A DNA stretch of 6,462 nucleotides, taken from contig DYIG01000031.1 of the NCBI GenBank assembly GCA_020723725.1, positions 6,761 to 13,222 of the forward strand, given 5' to 3'. Shown here in pieces: positions 1 to 4,971 of the stretch. The notes below the pieces were generated by a model. That model did not search any database, was not told where the DNA came from, and saw nothing but the letters and a program-made list of their open reading frames with translations. This stretch comes from Thermaerobacter marianensis. GTDB lineage: Bacteria > Bacillota > Sulfobacillia > DYIH01 > DYIG01. Each line of letters begins with the position of its first letter. The first letter of the stretch is position 1. Made by a program: the position numbers and the translations under genes.

Positions 1-2
1 CG

Positions 3-407
3 AGCCTGCTTTCTACTGTAGGGGGACTCATCCCTGCCCTGGCGGAAGCTGCAAAGCTTCAAAGCAAGGCGGCCACGGTTGGGTTCGATTGGTCCCAGGC
101 GAAGGAAGCCTGGCCCAAGGTAGAAGAGGAATTAGGGGAGTTTCAGAAGGCCTGGGACAGCGGGAATAAGGATGAGATGGAAAAGGAACTTGGTGACGTC
201 CTTTTTGCTTTAACAAATGTCGCCCGTTTATTAGGGTTGGACCCAGAAATCGCCCTTAAGGATACGAATAGTAAGTTTAGAAGGCGGTTTGCCAGCATGG
301 AGGGCAAGGCGAAGTTAGAGGACAGGGTTTTGGGTGATTACTCCCTTGAAGAATTGGACATGTTTTGGGCTGAGGCCAAGCGAGAGGAGGTAGAAAAAAA
401 GTCCTGA
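3..407 (+). CDS. mazG: MazG-type nucleoside triphosphate pyrophosphohydrolase, C-terminal part (5' end outside window)
   Basis: The reading frame is open from the left edge and ends at TGA 405-407, giving 134 visible residues with no start in the window. MazG enzymes hydrolyse NTPs to NMP and pyrophosphate in the cytosol, which helps clear non-canonical or surplus nucleotides. The visible part matches the second (catalytic) MazG domain: PALAEAAKLQ at residues 11-20, GFDW at 27-30, the Mg-binding EExxE within EEELGEF (41-47), the ExxD of ELGDVLF (62-68), and the typical NxKFRRRF ending (89-96). A TTG-started HU gene follows 66 bases later on the same strand, as part of the mazG-yabP-yabQ-divIC-yabR neighbourhood of B. 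subtilis, where mazG is called yabN. In Bacillus this protein also carries an N-terminal methyltransferase-like domain; whether it does here cannot be seen. The family call is secure. Confidence 0.93.
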   Translation, partial: SLLSTVGGLIPALAEAAKLQSKAATVGFDWSQAKEAWPKVEEELGEFQKAWDSGNKDEMEKELGDVLFALTNVARLLGLDPEIALKDTNSKFRRRFASMEGKAKLEDRVLGDYSLEELDMFWAEAKREEVEKKS

Positions 408-457
408 AAAGAAGGATTTACTGCAGGAGTGAGCGAATATCGCGTTTGCAAATAGGT

Positions 458-466
458 GGAAGGGGG
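458..466 (+). promoter_or_regulatory. Ribosome binding site selecting the TTG start of HU
   Basis: The purine run GGAAGGGGG lies 7 bases before TTG 474. It overlaps the start region of the alternative in-frame GTG at 456, which has no good Shine-Dalgarno sequence of its own. The site therefore supports TTG 474, which also gives the usual HU N-terminus (M)NKNELV. Confidence 0.7.
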
Positions 467-473
467 CTGCCAA

Positions 474-758
474 TTGAACAAGAATGAGTTGGTTACAGCG
501 GTTGCGGAGCGCACAGGTTTGAGCAGGAAGGATTCTGACCGTGCTATAAATGCTGTCTTAGAGTCAATCCAGGATGCACTCGCCAAGGGGGACAAGGTTT
601 CAATAGTCGGTTTCGGGACCTTCGAGGTCAGGGAGAGGGGTGCCCGGACCGGTCGTAATCCGCAAACCGGCGAAGTCATCAACATACCTTCATCCAAGGT
701 TCCGGCTTTCAAAGCAGGCAAATTCCTTCGGGATTCAATTGCCACAGTGAACCGCTAA
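474..758 (+). CDS. hup: HU family DNA-binding protein
   Basis: This is a 94-residue nucleoid protein that dimerises and bends DNA without strong sequence preference. The start is taken as TTG 474, read as Met, because the protein then begins NKNELV as HU proteins do and a ribosome site is correctly placed. An upstream GTG at 456 would add six atypical residues. Hallmarks are the helical N-terminal dimerisation half (about 1-40), the signature GFGTFEVRERGARTGRNP (46-63) and the DNA-intercalating proline P63 in RNPQTGE. The C-terminal segment VPAFKAGKFLRDSI (76-89) is also typical. It lies between mazG and yabP, and a strong terminator directly follows it, so HU is probably not co-transcribed with the sporulation genes. 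I saw no convincing promoter in the 66-base gap after mazG, so transcription may come through from mazG. The identity is very secure; the symbol could equally be hbs or hupA. Confidence 0.95.
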   Translation: MNKNELVTAVAERTGLSRKDSDRAINAVLESIQDALAKGDKVSIVGFGTFEVRERGARTGRNPQTGEVINIPSSKVPAFKAGKFLRDSIATVNR

Positions 759-778
759 GCTTATCTGAAAGGTATGGG

Positions 779-806
779 GGCCAGCGAGTTTTTCGCTGGC
801 CTTTTT
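779..806 (+). terminator. Rho-independent terminator after HU
   Basis: A perfect stem pairs GGCCAGCGA (779-787) with TCGCTGGCC (793-801) around a 5-base loop GTTTT, followed by a T-run (802-806). It begins 20 bases after the HU stop and ends 81 bases before yabP, so it separates the two transcription units. Confidence 0.93.
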
Positions 807-887
807 ATTTCCCCTGCGACGCGTTGTAATAAATGGATAAGTCCGGGAATAGCATTAACCCCAAAGGCAAGGGAAGAGGGGAATGGC

Positions 888-1196
888 ATGAACGGAATAT
901 CCAATAAACCGGGCGGGTTGCGTCCCTCGATTGATCATGAGGTTGTTCTGTCAAACAGGGAAAGGCTTACGATTCGGGGAGTTCTCAATGTCGATAGTTT
1001 TGACGAGAAGGAGATACTCCTCCAGACCGATTTGGGCTCCCTTTGCCTTAAAGGGGAAAACATGCACATCAAGCAGCTTGATTTGGAGCAGGGGGAGTTC
1101 GCCGTTGAGGGCCTCATAAACAGCCTTGAATACTCCGTGGCCGGGCGGGATGCGCGGGACCGGGGGAAGGGGTTCCTGGAAAGGTTATTGAGGTAA
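888..1196 (+). CDS. yabP: Sporulation protein YabP
   Basis: The gene encodes a 102-residue YabP-family protein, close to the roughly 100 residues of B. subtilis YabP. That protein is made in the mother cell under SigE and is linked to spore formation; its biochemical role is not well defined. The family pattern is clear: HEVVLSNRERLTIRGVLNVDSFDE (about 17-40), then a repeating beta pattern through LLQTDLGSLCLKGENMHIKQLDLEQGEFAVEGLI and a closing NSLEYS. ATG 888 is chosen because AGAGGGGA (875-882) sits 5 bases before it. The frame is open further upstream, to an ATG at 774, but that would run the coding region through the HU terminator. yabQ starts 20 bases after the stop, so the two form one unit. 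I could not find a convincing SigE-type promoter in 807-875. Confidence 0.9.
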   Translation: MNGISNKPGGLRPSIDHEVVLSNRERLTIRGVLNVDSFDEKEILLQTDLGSLCLKGENMHIKQLDLEQGEFAVEGLINSLEYSVAGRDARDRGKGFLERLLR

Positions 1197-1215
1197 CCCC
1201 TCGGGGGCGACTGCT

Positions 1216-1713
1216 TTGAGGCTTGAAACGCAGATTGTCATATTCTTAGTCGTCTTCCTATTAGGCGTGACCGTTGGCCTTGCTTTTGACATTCAAAGGG
1301 TCTGGCGCTCAACCATGCGACCAAAAAGGTGGGCCCAGAACCTAATGGATGGCCTATTCCTCCTTTTGACAGGGGGGGTGGTCATTCTGGGAGTTCTTCT
1401 TCTCAACTGGGGGGAACCCCGTTTTTATGTCTTTTTCGGCCTTATCCTGGGGTTTCTTGCCTACAGGTGGCTGGCAAGCCAGGTCATCTTTAGCGTCTTG
1501 GTTTACCTTTTCAACTTGACTCTACGGTTAGTGATAACGGTATGGAACTTGGTTCTCAGGATGGTTGCCGTAGTGACCACGCCGATTGCGGTCCCCCTGA
1601 GAGTAATCATCAAGAGGGCAAGACGTCCCCTTAATCGCCTAAAAAGGGTAGCAAAATCTGGGGTCAGGCGTGTCTACATAATGTGGAAAAAGCTGCCTGG
1701 GTTTCTGGCATAG
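1216..1713 (+). CDS. yabQ: Spore cortex biosynthesis protein YabQ
   Basis: The gene encodes a 165-residue integral membrane protein of the YabQ family, which B. subtilis needs for the spore cortex and which sits in the outer forespore membrane. The family core is visible: a first hydrophobic segment (about 7-24) followed by DIQR (25-28), LMDGLFLLLTGGVVILGVLLLNWGEPRFY (43-71) with the conserved Asp and the N-x-GE-x-R-x-Y element, then FGLILGFLAYRWL (74-86). A long hydrophobic stretch (91-128) and a very basic C-terminal tail (about 129-160) follow. I count four or five likely membrane spans. The start is TTG 1216, with GGGGG at 1203-1207 eight bases upstream; no ATG gives a comparable N-terminus. 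It lies directly behind yabP. The 61-base gap to divIC is longer than the other spacings. Confidence 0.87.
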   Translation: MRLETQIVIFLVVFLLGVTVGLAFDIQRVWRSTMRPKRWAQNLMDGLFLLLTGGVVILGVLLLNWGEPRFYVFFGLILGFLAYRWLASQVIFSVLVYLFNLTLRLVITVWNLVLRMVAVVTTPIAVPLRVIIKRARRPLNRLKRVAKSGVRRVYIMWKKLPGFLA

Positions 1714-1774
1714 TGATGGATAAAGTGGTAGCATTAAAACTTAACAATTGTCTATAACATAGGGGGATACTGTT

Positions 1775-2083
1775 TTGGCCAGGCGGGCATCGATAACGGA
1801 CAGGCTGGGGAAAACGGGGAAGCAGATTTTCTTTGCTCTGTTTCTGTTATATATAGCCGGGATTTTGATAATCCAACAGGTCAACCAGTACCATTTGAGC
1901 CAGCAGATCAAGGATATGAACAGCGATTTGCAGGTTGCCCGCAAACATAACGTGGATCTACGGTCCAGGGTAAACGAGATGAATTCCGACGCCTTTATCG
2001 AGAAGGTTGCCAGGGAAGAACTCGGCATGACCAGGAAAGGGGAATTGTTGTTTGCCCCCCTGTCGGAGTCCCCTTCCAAATAA
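1775..2083 (+). CDS. divIC: Septum formation initiator DivIC/FtsB-type cell division protein
   Basis: This is a 102-residue bitopic membrane protein of the DivIC/FtsB family. In B. subtilis DivIC partners FtsL and DivIB at the division septum. The layout is a short basic cytosolic N-terminus (1-17), one membrane span (about IFFALFLLYIAGILIIQQV, 18-36), then an extracytoplasmic coiled coil (about 38-70, heptad-like LSQQIKDMNSDLQVARKHNV). The family C-terminal motif follows, AFIEKVAREELGMTRKGELLF (73-93). The start is TTG 1775, with AGGGGGA (1761-1767) seven bases before it. It stands behind yabQ exactly as in B. subtilis. A TATAAC at 1753-1758 could be a -10 element, but I see no matching -35, so I do not call a promoter. 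FtsL would be a competing assignment, but the EKVAREELGM motif and the gene order favour DivIC. Confidence 0.9.
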   Translation: MARRASITDRLGKTGKQIFFALFLLYIAGILIIQQVNQYHLSQQIKDMNSDLQVARKHNVDLRSRVNEMNSDAFIEKVAREELGMTRKGELLFAPLSESPSK

Positions 2084-2111
2084 AATTATATTTTTAATTG
2101 GACAACCCCCT

Positions 2112-2141
2112 TTGACACTTGTTTTGGGGCTATCGTATAAT
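2112..2141 (+). promoter_or_regulatory. SigA-type promoter for the S1-domain gene
   Basis: A perfect -35 TTGACA (2112-2117) and a perfect -10 TATAAT (2136-2141) are separated by 18 bases. Transcription would start near 2148, giving a leader of about 40 bases before ATG 2188. The S1-domain gene can thus be expressed vegetatively, independent of the sporulation genes upstream. Confidence 0.88.
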
Positions 2142-2187
2142 CAAGCAGCAAATCTTGTAACTTTCCGGGAGGAAAAAAAGACAGGCC

Positions 2188-2592
2188 ATGTCAGTCGATG
2201 TGGGTAGCATCGTTGAAGGTGTTGTTACAGGAATTACTGGTTTCGGTGCTTTTGTTCAGTTACCTACGGGGCAGACAGGGCTTGTTCATATATCCGAAGT
2301 AGCTGACACGTATGTAAACGATGTTCGTGACCATATTAAAGAAGGCGACCAGGTAAAGGTCAAAATCCTGTCCGTAAACGAAACGGGGTCTAAAATAGCC
2401 CTTTCGATTAAGCAGGCTCAGGACGGATATGTCCCTGGACGCCGTGGTCATGGCGGCGGTAGCGGGAGGCGCCTGCCGACTTCTTTTGAAGACAAACTTA
2501 ACCGGTTTATGAAAGAAAGTGACGAACGACAGTCGGATTTGCGTCGCAAGTTGAATGCCAAACGCGGCGGCCGCGGCGGTCGTCCTTTATAA
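2188..2592 (+). CDS. yabR: S1 RNA-binding domain protein, YabR-like general stress/polyribonucleotide-binding family
   Basis: The 134-residue protein has one S1 (OB-fold) RNA-binding domain at about residues 5-76: VGSIVEGVVTGITGFGAFVQL, GLVHISEVADTYVNDV, GDQVKVKILSV and GSKIALSIKQA are all standard S1 blocks. The tail (77-134) is basic, Gly/Arg-rich and probably flexible (GRRGHGGGSGRR, KRGGRGGR) around a helical patch, which fits additional RNA contact. It matches B. subtilis YabR in length, N-terminus and place after divIC. YabR-like S1 proteins (for example YugI) associate with ribosomes or RNA, but no precise role is assigned here. ATG 2188 gives the YabR N-terminus (MSVDVGS). Its GGGAGGA site (2167-2173) lies 14 bases away, unusually far, and GTG 2200 is a weaker alternative. 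The gene has its own strong promoter; no clear terminator follows it. Confidence 0.88.
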   Translation: MSVDVGSIVEGVVTGITGFGAFVQLPTGQTGLVHISEVADTYVNDVRDHIKEGDQVKVKILSVNETGSKIALSIKQAQDGYVPGRRGHGGGSGRRLPTSFEDKLNRFMKESDERQSDLRRKLNAKRGGRGGRPL

Positions 2593-2646
2593 TTGTCAGC
2601 CGTTTGCCGGTTCATTTGCTGTGGTTCATATAGAAGAAATTGATCC

Positions 2647-2676
2647 TTGTTTGTCAAGACCGTGAATTGCTATAAT
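2647..2676 (+). promoter_or_regulatory. Extended -10 promoter for the tRNA cluster
   Basis: TATAAT (2671-2676) is preceded by the extended element TG at 2668-2669. The -35 is either TTGTTT (2647-2652, spacing 18) or TTGTCA (2651-2656, spacing only 14). The position, about 10 bases upstream of the first tRNA, suits a stable-RNA promoter with a very short leader. Confidence 0.72.
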
Positions 2677-2680
2677 TCAC
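2662..2680 (+). repeat. Perfect inverted repeat around the -10 of the tRNA promoter
   Basis: GTGAATT (2662-2668) and AATTCAC (2674-2680) are exact reverse complements around the 5-base centre GCTAT, which includes part of the -10. It could be an operator or a chance palindrome in AT-rich promoter DNA. Only the symmetry is certain. Confidence 0.55.
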
Positions 2681-2685
2681 ATGCT

Positions 2686-2772
2686 GCCGGAGTGCTGGAA
2701 CGGCAGACAGTGGGGACTTAAAATCCTCTGGGCCTTAAGCCCGTGTGGGTTCGAATCCCACCTCCGGCACCA
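2686..2772 (+). tRNA. tRNA-Leu (anticodon TAA)
   Basis: The 87-base gene has a perfect acceptor stem (GCCGGAG with CTCCGGC), discriminator A and encoded CCA. The anticodon stem GGGGA/TCCTC (one G-U pair) closes loop CTTAAAA, with anticodon TAA at 2719-2721. A long class II variable arm (GGGC-CTTAA-GCCC) and a T-arm GTGGG/CCCAC with loop TTCGAAT complete it. It reads UUA and, by wobble, UUG. It is the first of three tRNAs in one transcript. Confidence 0.97.
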
Positions 2773-2788
2773 GGCAAAAGTTTTCTGC

Positions 2789-2864
2789 GGCGGCGTAGCT
2801 CAGTTGGCAGAGCAAGCGGTTCATACCCGCTCGGTCGGTGGTTCAAATCCACTCGCCGCTACCA
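2789..2864 (+). tRNA. tRNA-Met, elongator (anticodon CAT)
   Basis: The 76-base gene has acceptor stem GGCGGCG with CGCCGCT, including the G1-U72 pair also found in B. subtilis elongator tRNA-Met, then A73 and encoded CCA. The anticodon stem AGCGG/CCGCT closes loop TTCATAC with CAT at 2822-2824. It lacks the C1-A72 mismatch of an initiator tRNA, and the acceptor differs from tRNA-Ile2 (lysidine type), so elongator Met is the best call. B. subtilis also has a Met tRNA after yabR. Confidence 0.93.
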
Positions 2865-2881
2865 AAACTGTCAACACGGGT

Positions 2882-2957
<76 letters not shown>

Positions 2958-2997
2958 TGAAAAACTCAGTTATATCAAGGTTTTCAGGGATTTGAGG

Positions 2998-3019
2998 GCC
3001 GCCGCGAAGGCGGTTTTTT
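2998..3019 (+). terminator. Rho-independent terminator of the tRNA cluster
   Basis: A short, GC-only stem CCGCC (2999-3003) / GGCGG (3009-3013) with loop GCGAA runs straight into six T residues (3014-3019). The stem is short but strong and correctly placed after the last tRNA. Confidence 0.85.
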
Positions 3020-3120
3020 CTTTGATTTTCACCTAACGCTTTGATAGCGTCTATGGTTCTTATTTCAAGCCCTTTTTCTTCATCAATGCCACCCGAAATG
3101 GAACAAACCCCAAAAATTGT

Positions 3121-3136
3121 TGTCAAAGGTTTGACA
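3121..3136 (+). promoter_or_regulatory. Palindrome overlapping the -35 of the sulfur operon promoter (possible operator)
   Basis: TGTCAAA (3121-3127) and TTTGACA (3130-3136) form a perfect 7-bp inverted repeat around GG. Its right arm contains the whole -35 hexamer. A protein bound here would block RNA polymerase directly, or could act as an activator site from upstream. Confidence 0.55.
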
Positions 3137-3159
3137 TAGACCCATTCCAGTGCTATAAG
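3131..3159 (+). promoter_or_regulatory. SigA-type promoter of the arsR-rhodanese operon
   Basis: A perfect -35 TTGACA (3131-3136) lies 17 bases before TATAAG (3154-3159), which has an extended -10 TG at 3151-3152. Transcription would begin near 3166. The intrinsic strength looks high, consistent with a promoter held down by a repressor. Confidence 0.88.
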
Positions 3160-3179
3160 ATTCAATAGATTAATTGAAT
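3160..3179 (+). promoter_or_regulatory. Probable ArsR-family operator over the transcription start
   Basis: ATTCAAT (3160-3166) and ATTGAAT (3173-3179) form a perfect inverted repeat with a 6-base centre, immediately after the -10 hexamer and just ahead of the regulator gene. AT-rich palindromes of this type and position are usual for autoregulating ArsR/SmtB repressors. That the encoded regulator binds it is inferred. Confidence 0.68.
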
Positions 3180-3184
3180 AGTGG

Positions 3185-3194
3185 AAAGGAGGTG
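3185..3194 (+). promoter_or_regulatory. Ribosome binding site selecting GTG 3202
   Basis: AAAGGAGGTG is a near-perfect anti-16S match, with its GGAGG core (3188-3192) 9 bases before GTG 3202. It lies inside the longer frame that opens at GTG 3181, so the longer start is unlikely. Confidence 0.8.
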
Positions 3195-3201
3195 CGTTTT
3201 T

Positions 3202-3882
3202 GTGACTGTGAATGGTCGGATGATAAAAGACCAGCTTTACGAACAATTTGCCCGTGTCACCAAAGCCATGGCTAATCCACATCGCCTGGAACTCCTCGAT
3301 CTCCTGAGCCAGGGGGAACGTACTGTCGAGTCACTGGCGCGTGTGGCGGGCCTTACGGTGGCCAACACCTCTCAGCACCTGCAGGTCTTGTCGGAAGCTC
3401 GCCTGGTGCGAACCCGCAGGGCAGGGTCTTACGTCTATTACAGCTTGGCCGATGAAGGTGTTCTTAAACTAATCAGAGAGTTACAGGCTCTCTGTCGGCA
3501 GCGGCTGGCGGAAGTAGATCAGGTTATACGCCTCTATTTTGAGGACCGTGGCCAACTCGAACCGGTGGATACCTCGGAGCTTATCCAGCGTGTTCAGGCG
3601 AGGGACGTCATCGTGCTTGATGTTCGGCCATTTGAAGAATATTGCCACGGTCATATACCGAATGCGCTATCCATTCCCCTTGAGGAGTTGGAGCAGCGTT
3701 TAAGTGATCTTCCCAAAGACAAGGAGGTCGTTGCCTATTGCCGAGGGCCTTATTGTGTATTGGCCGTTAACGCCGTCAAGCTGCTCAGGTCAAAAGGATA
3801 TACCGCATACCGGCTTGAGGATGGGGTGCAGGAATGGCGTATCAAGGGATTACCAATTGTCGTAGGGGAATCCCCCCAGTAA
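3202..3882 (+). CDS. ArsR/SmtB-type transcriptional regulator fused to a rhodanese domain
   Basis: The 226-residue protein combines two domains. Residues about 8-95 form an ArsR winged helix: FARVTKAMANPHRLELLDLL, the recognition region LTVANTSQHLQVLSEARLV (51-69) and the wing RTRRAGSYVYYSL (70-82). Residues about 122-222 form a rhodanese (sulfurtransferase) domain with VIVLDVRPFEEYCHGHIPNALSIP and the active loop YCRGPYC, whose C180 is the expected persulfide-forming cysteine and C185 a second thiol. The classical ArsR ELCVCDL metal site is replaced by TVESLA, and the DNA-binding half has only one cysteine (C98). Sensing of sulfane sulfur through the rhodanese thiols is therefore more plausible than As/Cd sensing; this is inference. 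GTG 3202 is chosen on its GGAGG site. The gene lies behind a promoter with two palindromes and heads the operon, so autoregulation is likely. The next gene starts 22 bases after its stop. Confidence 0.92.
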   Translation: MTVNGRMIKDQLYEQFARVTKAMANPHRLELLDLLSQGERTVESLARVAGLTVANTSQHLQVLSEARLVRTRRAGSYVYYSLADEGVLKLIRELQALCRQRLAEVDQVIRLYFEDRGQLEPVDTSELIQRVQARDVIVLDVRPFEEYCHGHIPNALSIPLEELEQRLSDLPKDKEVVAYCRGPYCVLAVNAVKLLRSKGYTAYRLEDGVQEWRIKGLPIVVGESPQ

Positions 3883-3904
3883 TTGTGAGGAGGATGGTTT
3901 TAGG

Positions 3905-4633
3905 TTGAAGGCTTTGGCAACCCGTTCCGTAATGGGGAATAAAGAGAGTTTTCAACTTGCGAGGAAGCCCATGCAGATGATCGGTATGCTGCTTGCGGGT
4001 CTGTTTATCGCATTCAAGGTTTACTTCTTTAACCTCCTTTACGTGGTATCCGGCTTGTTTGCCTCCGCTTATGCCGGCCGTGTTTACTGTGGTTGGTTCT
4101 GCCCCAACGGGGCCTGGCTGGAACATGGGGTCAGCCGGTTCTCCCGTAGAAAGGGACTACCGGACACACTGAAGAAACCTTGGGTTCGATACTCGATTAC
4201 AGCGGTGTTTCTGGCGGTTCTCATAGCACTATTCCTCTCGGATGTAAAGCGTTGGATTATCCCTCTGGCCGTAATGGGTTCTATGGTGTTAGCCGGGACC
4301 GTTCTTGGCGCACTTTTCTACCCGCGGGCATTTTGTGCCTATCTGTGTCCGTGGGGGGCGATGCAGACATTAATCGGCCGAAGGGCTAAGCTGCAAGTGG
4401 TTATAGACTCCAATTGTCGGTCTTGTTTTGCTTGTGTCAAAGCCTGTCCAATCGATAAAGCACCCGAGCAAGCGGTGCTTAACGTCAAACAGACCAGGGA
4501 TGCCAGTGCCTTATCTTCAAGGTGCATACGCTGCATGAAGTGTGTCTCCATATGTCCGAGCAACGCCATACATCTAGCCACGGTGGTCCAAAAGAGCGCG
4601 AATGCAGGGGGGAGTGTCCAGGTTGGTGCTTAA
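3905..4633 (+). CDS. NapH-like membrane 4Fe-4S polyferredoxin
   Basis: This 242-residue membrane iron-sulfur protein belongs to the NapH/NosR-C/CcoG-related group (4Fe-4S binding domain type), whose members pass electrons between quinols and partner proteins. Visible are hydrophobic spans at about 25-53, 97-112 and 117-138, and two CxxxCP motifs, CGWFCPNG (C62, C66) and CAYLCPWG (C144, C148), as in NapH-type proteins. The C-terminus has two complete ferredoxin motifs: C171-C174-C177-C181 and C207-C210-C213-C217, each ending CP. These should hold two [4Fe-4S] clusters. The start is TTG 3905, with AGGAGG (3888-3893) 11 bases upstream; ATG 3932 has no ribosome site. No NapG, NapA or NosZ gene is near, so a role in nitrate or nitrous oxide reduction is not supported. 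Its end overlaps the DsrE gene by about 11 bases, suggesting translational coupling. Confidence 0.88.
   Translation: MKALATRSVMGNKESFQLARKPMQMIGMLLAGLFIAFKVYFFNLLYVVSGLFASAYAGRVYCGWFCPNGAWLEHGVSRFSRRKGLPDTLKKPWVRYSITAVFLAVLIALFLSDVKRWIIPLAVMGSMVLAGTVLGALFYPRAFCAYLCPWGAMQTLIGRRAKLQVVIDSNCRSCFACVKACPIDKAPEQAVLNVKQTRDASALSSRCIRCMKCVSICPSNAIHLATVVQKSANAGGSVQVGA
4607..4614 (+). promoter_or_regulatory. Ribosome binding site of the DsrE gene inside the upstream coding region
   Basis: GGGGGGAG lies 8 bases before TTG 4623 and 11 before GTG 4626. It sits within the last codons of the polyferredoxin gene and downstream of the frame's first ATG (4602), so ATG 4602 is a poor start candidate. Confidence 0.65.
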
Positions 4634-4949
4634 AATCGGTGTGGTGTTGGAAACCAAGGAAGCTGAGAAAGTCTGGAATGCTTTTCGTTTTGGGGTTAAA
4701 GCCCTTGAAAATAATCACGAGGTAAGGCTATTTCTGCTGGGCGAGGCTGTGGAGGCGGAGGGTGTTATACATCCCCAGTTTGATGTGCTGGAACAGATGA
4801 TGGCATTTTCTGAAAAGGGTGGAACCATTCTTGCCTGCGGCACCTGTTTACGCTCGCGCCACATGGAAGGCACCGAACTCTGTCCGGTTTCAACCATGCA
4901 GGACCTTGTTGATTTGGTGGTTTGGGCTGACCGAGTTGTAAACTTCTGA
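4623..4949 (+). CDS. DsrE-family sulfur-carrier-like protein
   Basis: This is a 108-residue cytosolic protein of the DsrE/DsrF-like fold. Relatives such as DsrE, TusD and TusA partners relay persulfide sulfur between thiols. The N-terminus MVLKIGVVLETKEAEKVWNAFRFGVKAL and the strand HEVRLFLLGEAVEAE suit the DsrE alpha/beta fold. The conserved block GGTILACGTCLRSRHMEGTELCPVSTMQDLVDLVVWADRVV (67-106) holds C72, C75 and C87; C72 or C75 is the likely active thiol. I take TTG 4623 (GTG 4626 is nearly equivalent) because of the ribosome site GGGGGGAG; the frame also has an ATG at 4602. The start overlaps the end of the polyferredoxin gene, and the flavoprotein gene begins 22 bases after its stop. 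It is a single-gene type, not the DsrEFH trimer. Transfer of sulfur to or from the neighbouring rhodanese or flavoprotein is inferred. Confidence 0.85.
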   Translation: MVLKIGVVLETKEAEKVWNAFRFGVKALENNHEVRLFLLGEAVEAEGVIHPQFDVLEQMMAFSEKGGTILACGTCLRSRHMEGTELCPVSTMQDLVDLVVWADRVVNF

Positions 4950-4956
4950 AGTTGGC

Positions 4957-4963
4957 AAAGGAG
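4957..4963 (+). promoter_or_regulatory. Ribosome binding site selecting ATG 4972
   Basis: AAAGGAG lies 8 bases before ATG 4972. It overlaps an alternative in-frame GTG at 4963, which is thereby excluded. ATG 4972 also gives the clean FAD-binding N-terminus MNTVVVVGGGVGG. Confidence 0.8.
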
Positions 4964-4971
4964 TGGGGCTG

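Noticed and set aside
338..745. - strand open frame antisense to mazG end and HU
   Set aside because: It is a shadow of two well-supported + strand genes, with no ribosome site or family resemblance.
3036..3050. Hairpin ACGCT-TTGAT-AGCGT between the tRNA terminator and the arsR promoter
   Set aside because: It has only a 5-bp stem without a T-run on the + strand; the adjacent A/T-rich DNA gives no convincing - strand terminator function because no - strand gene leads into it.
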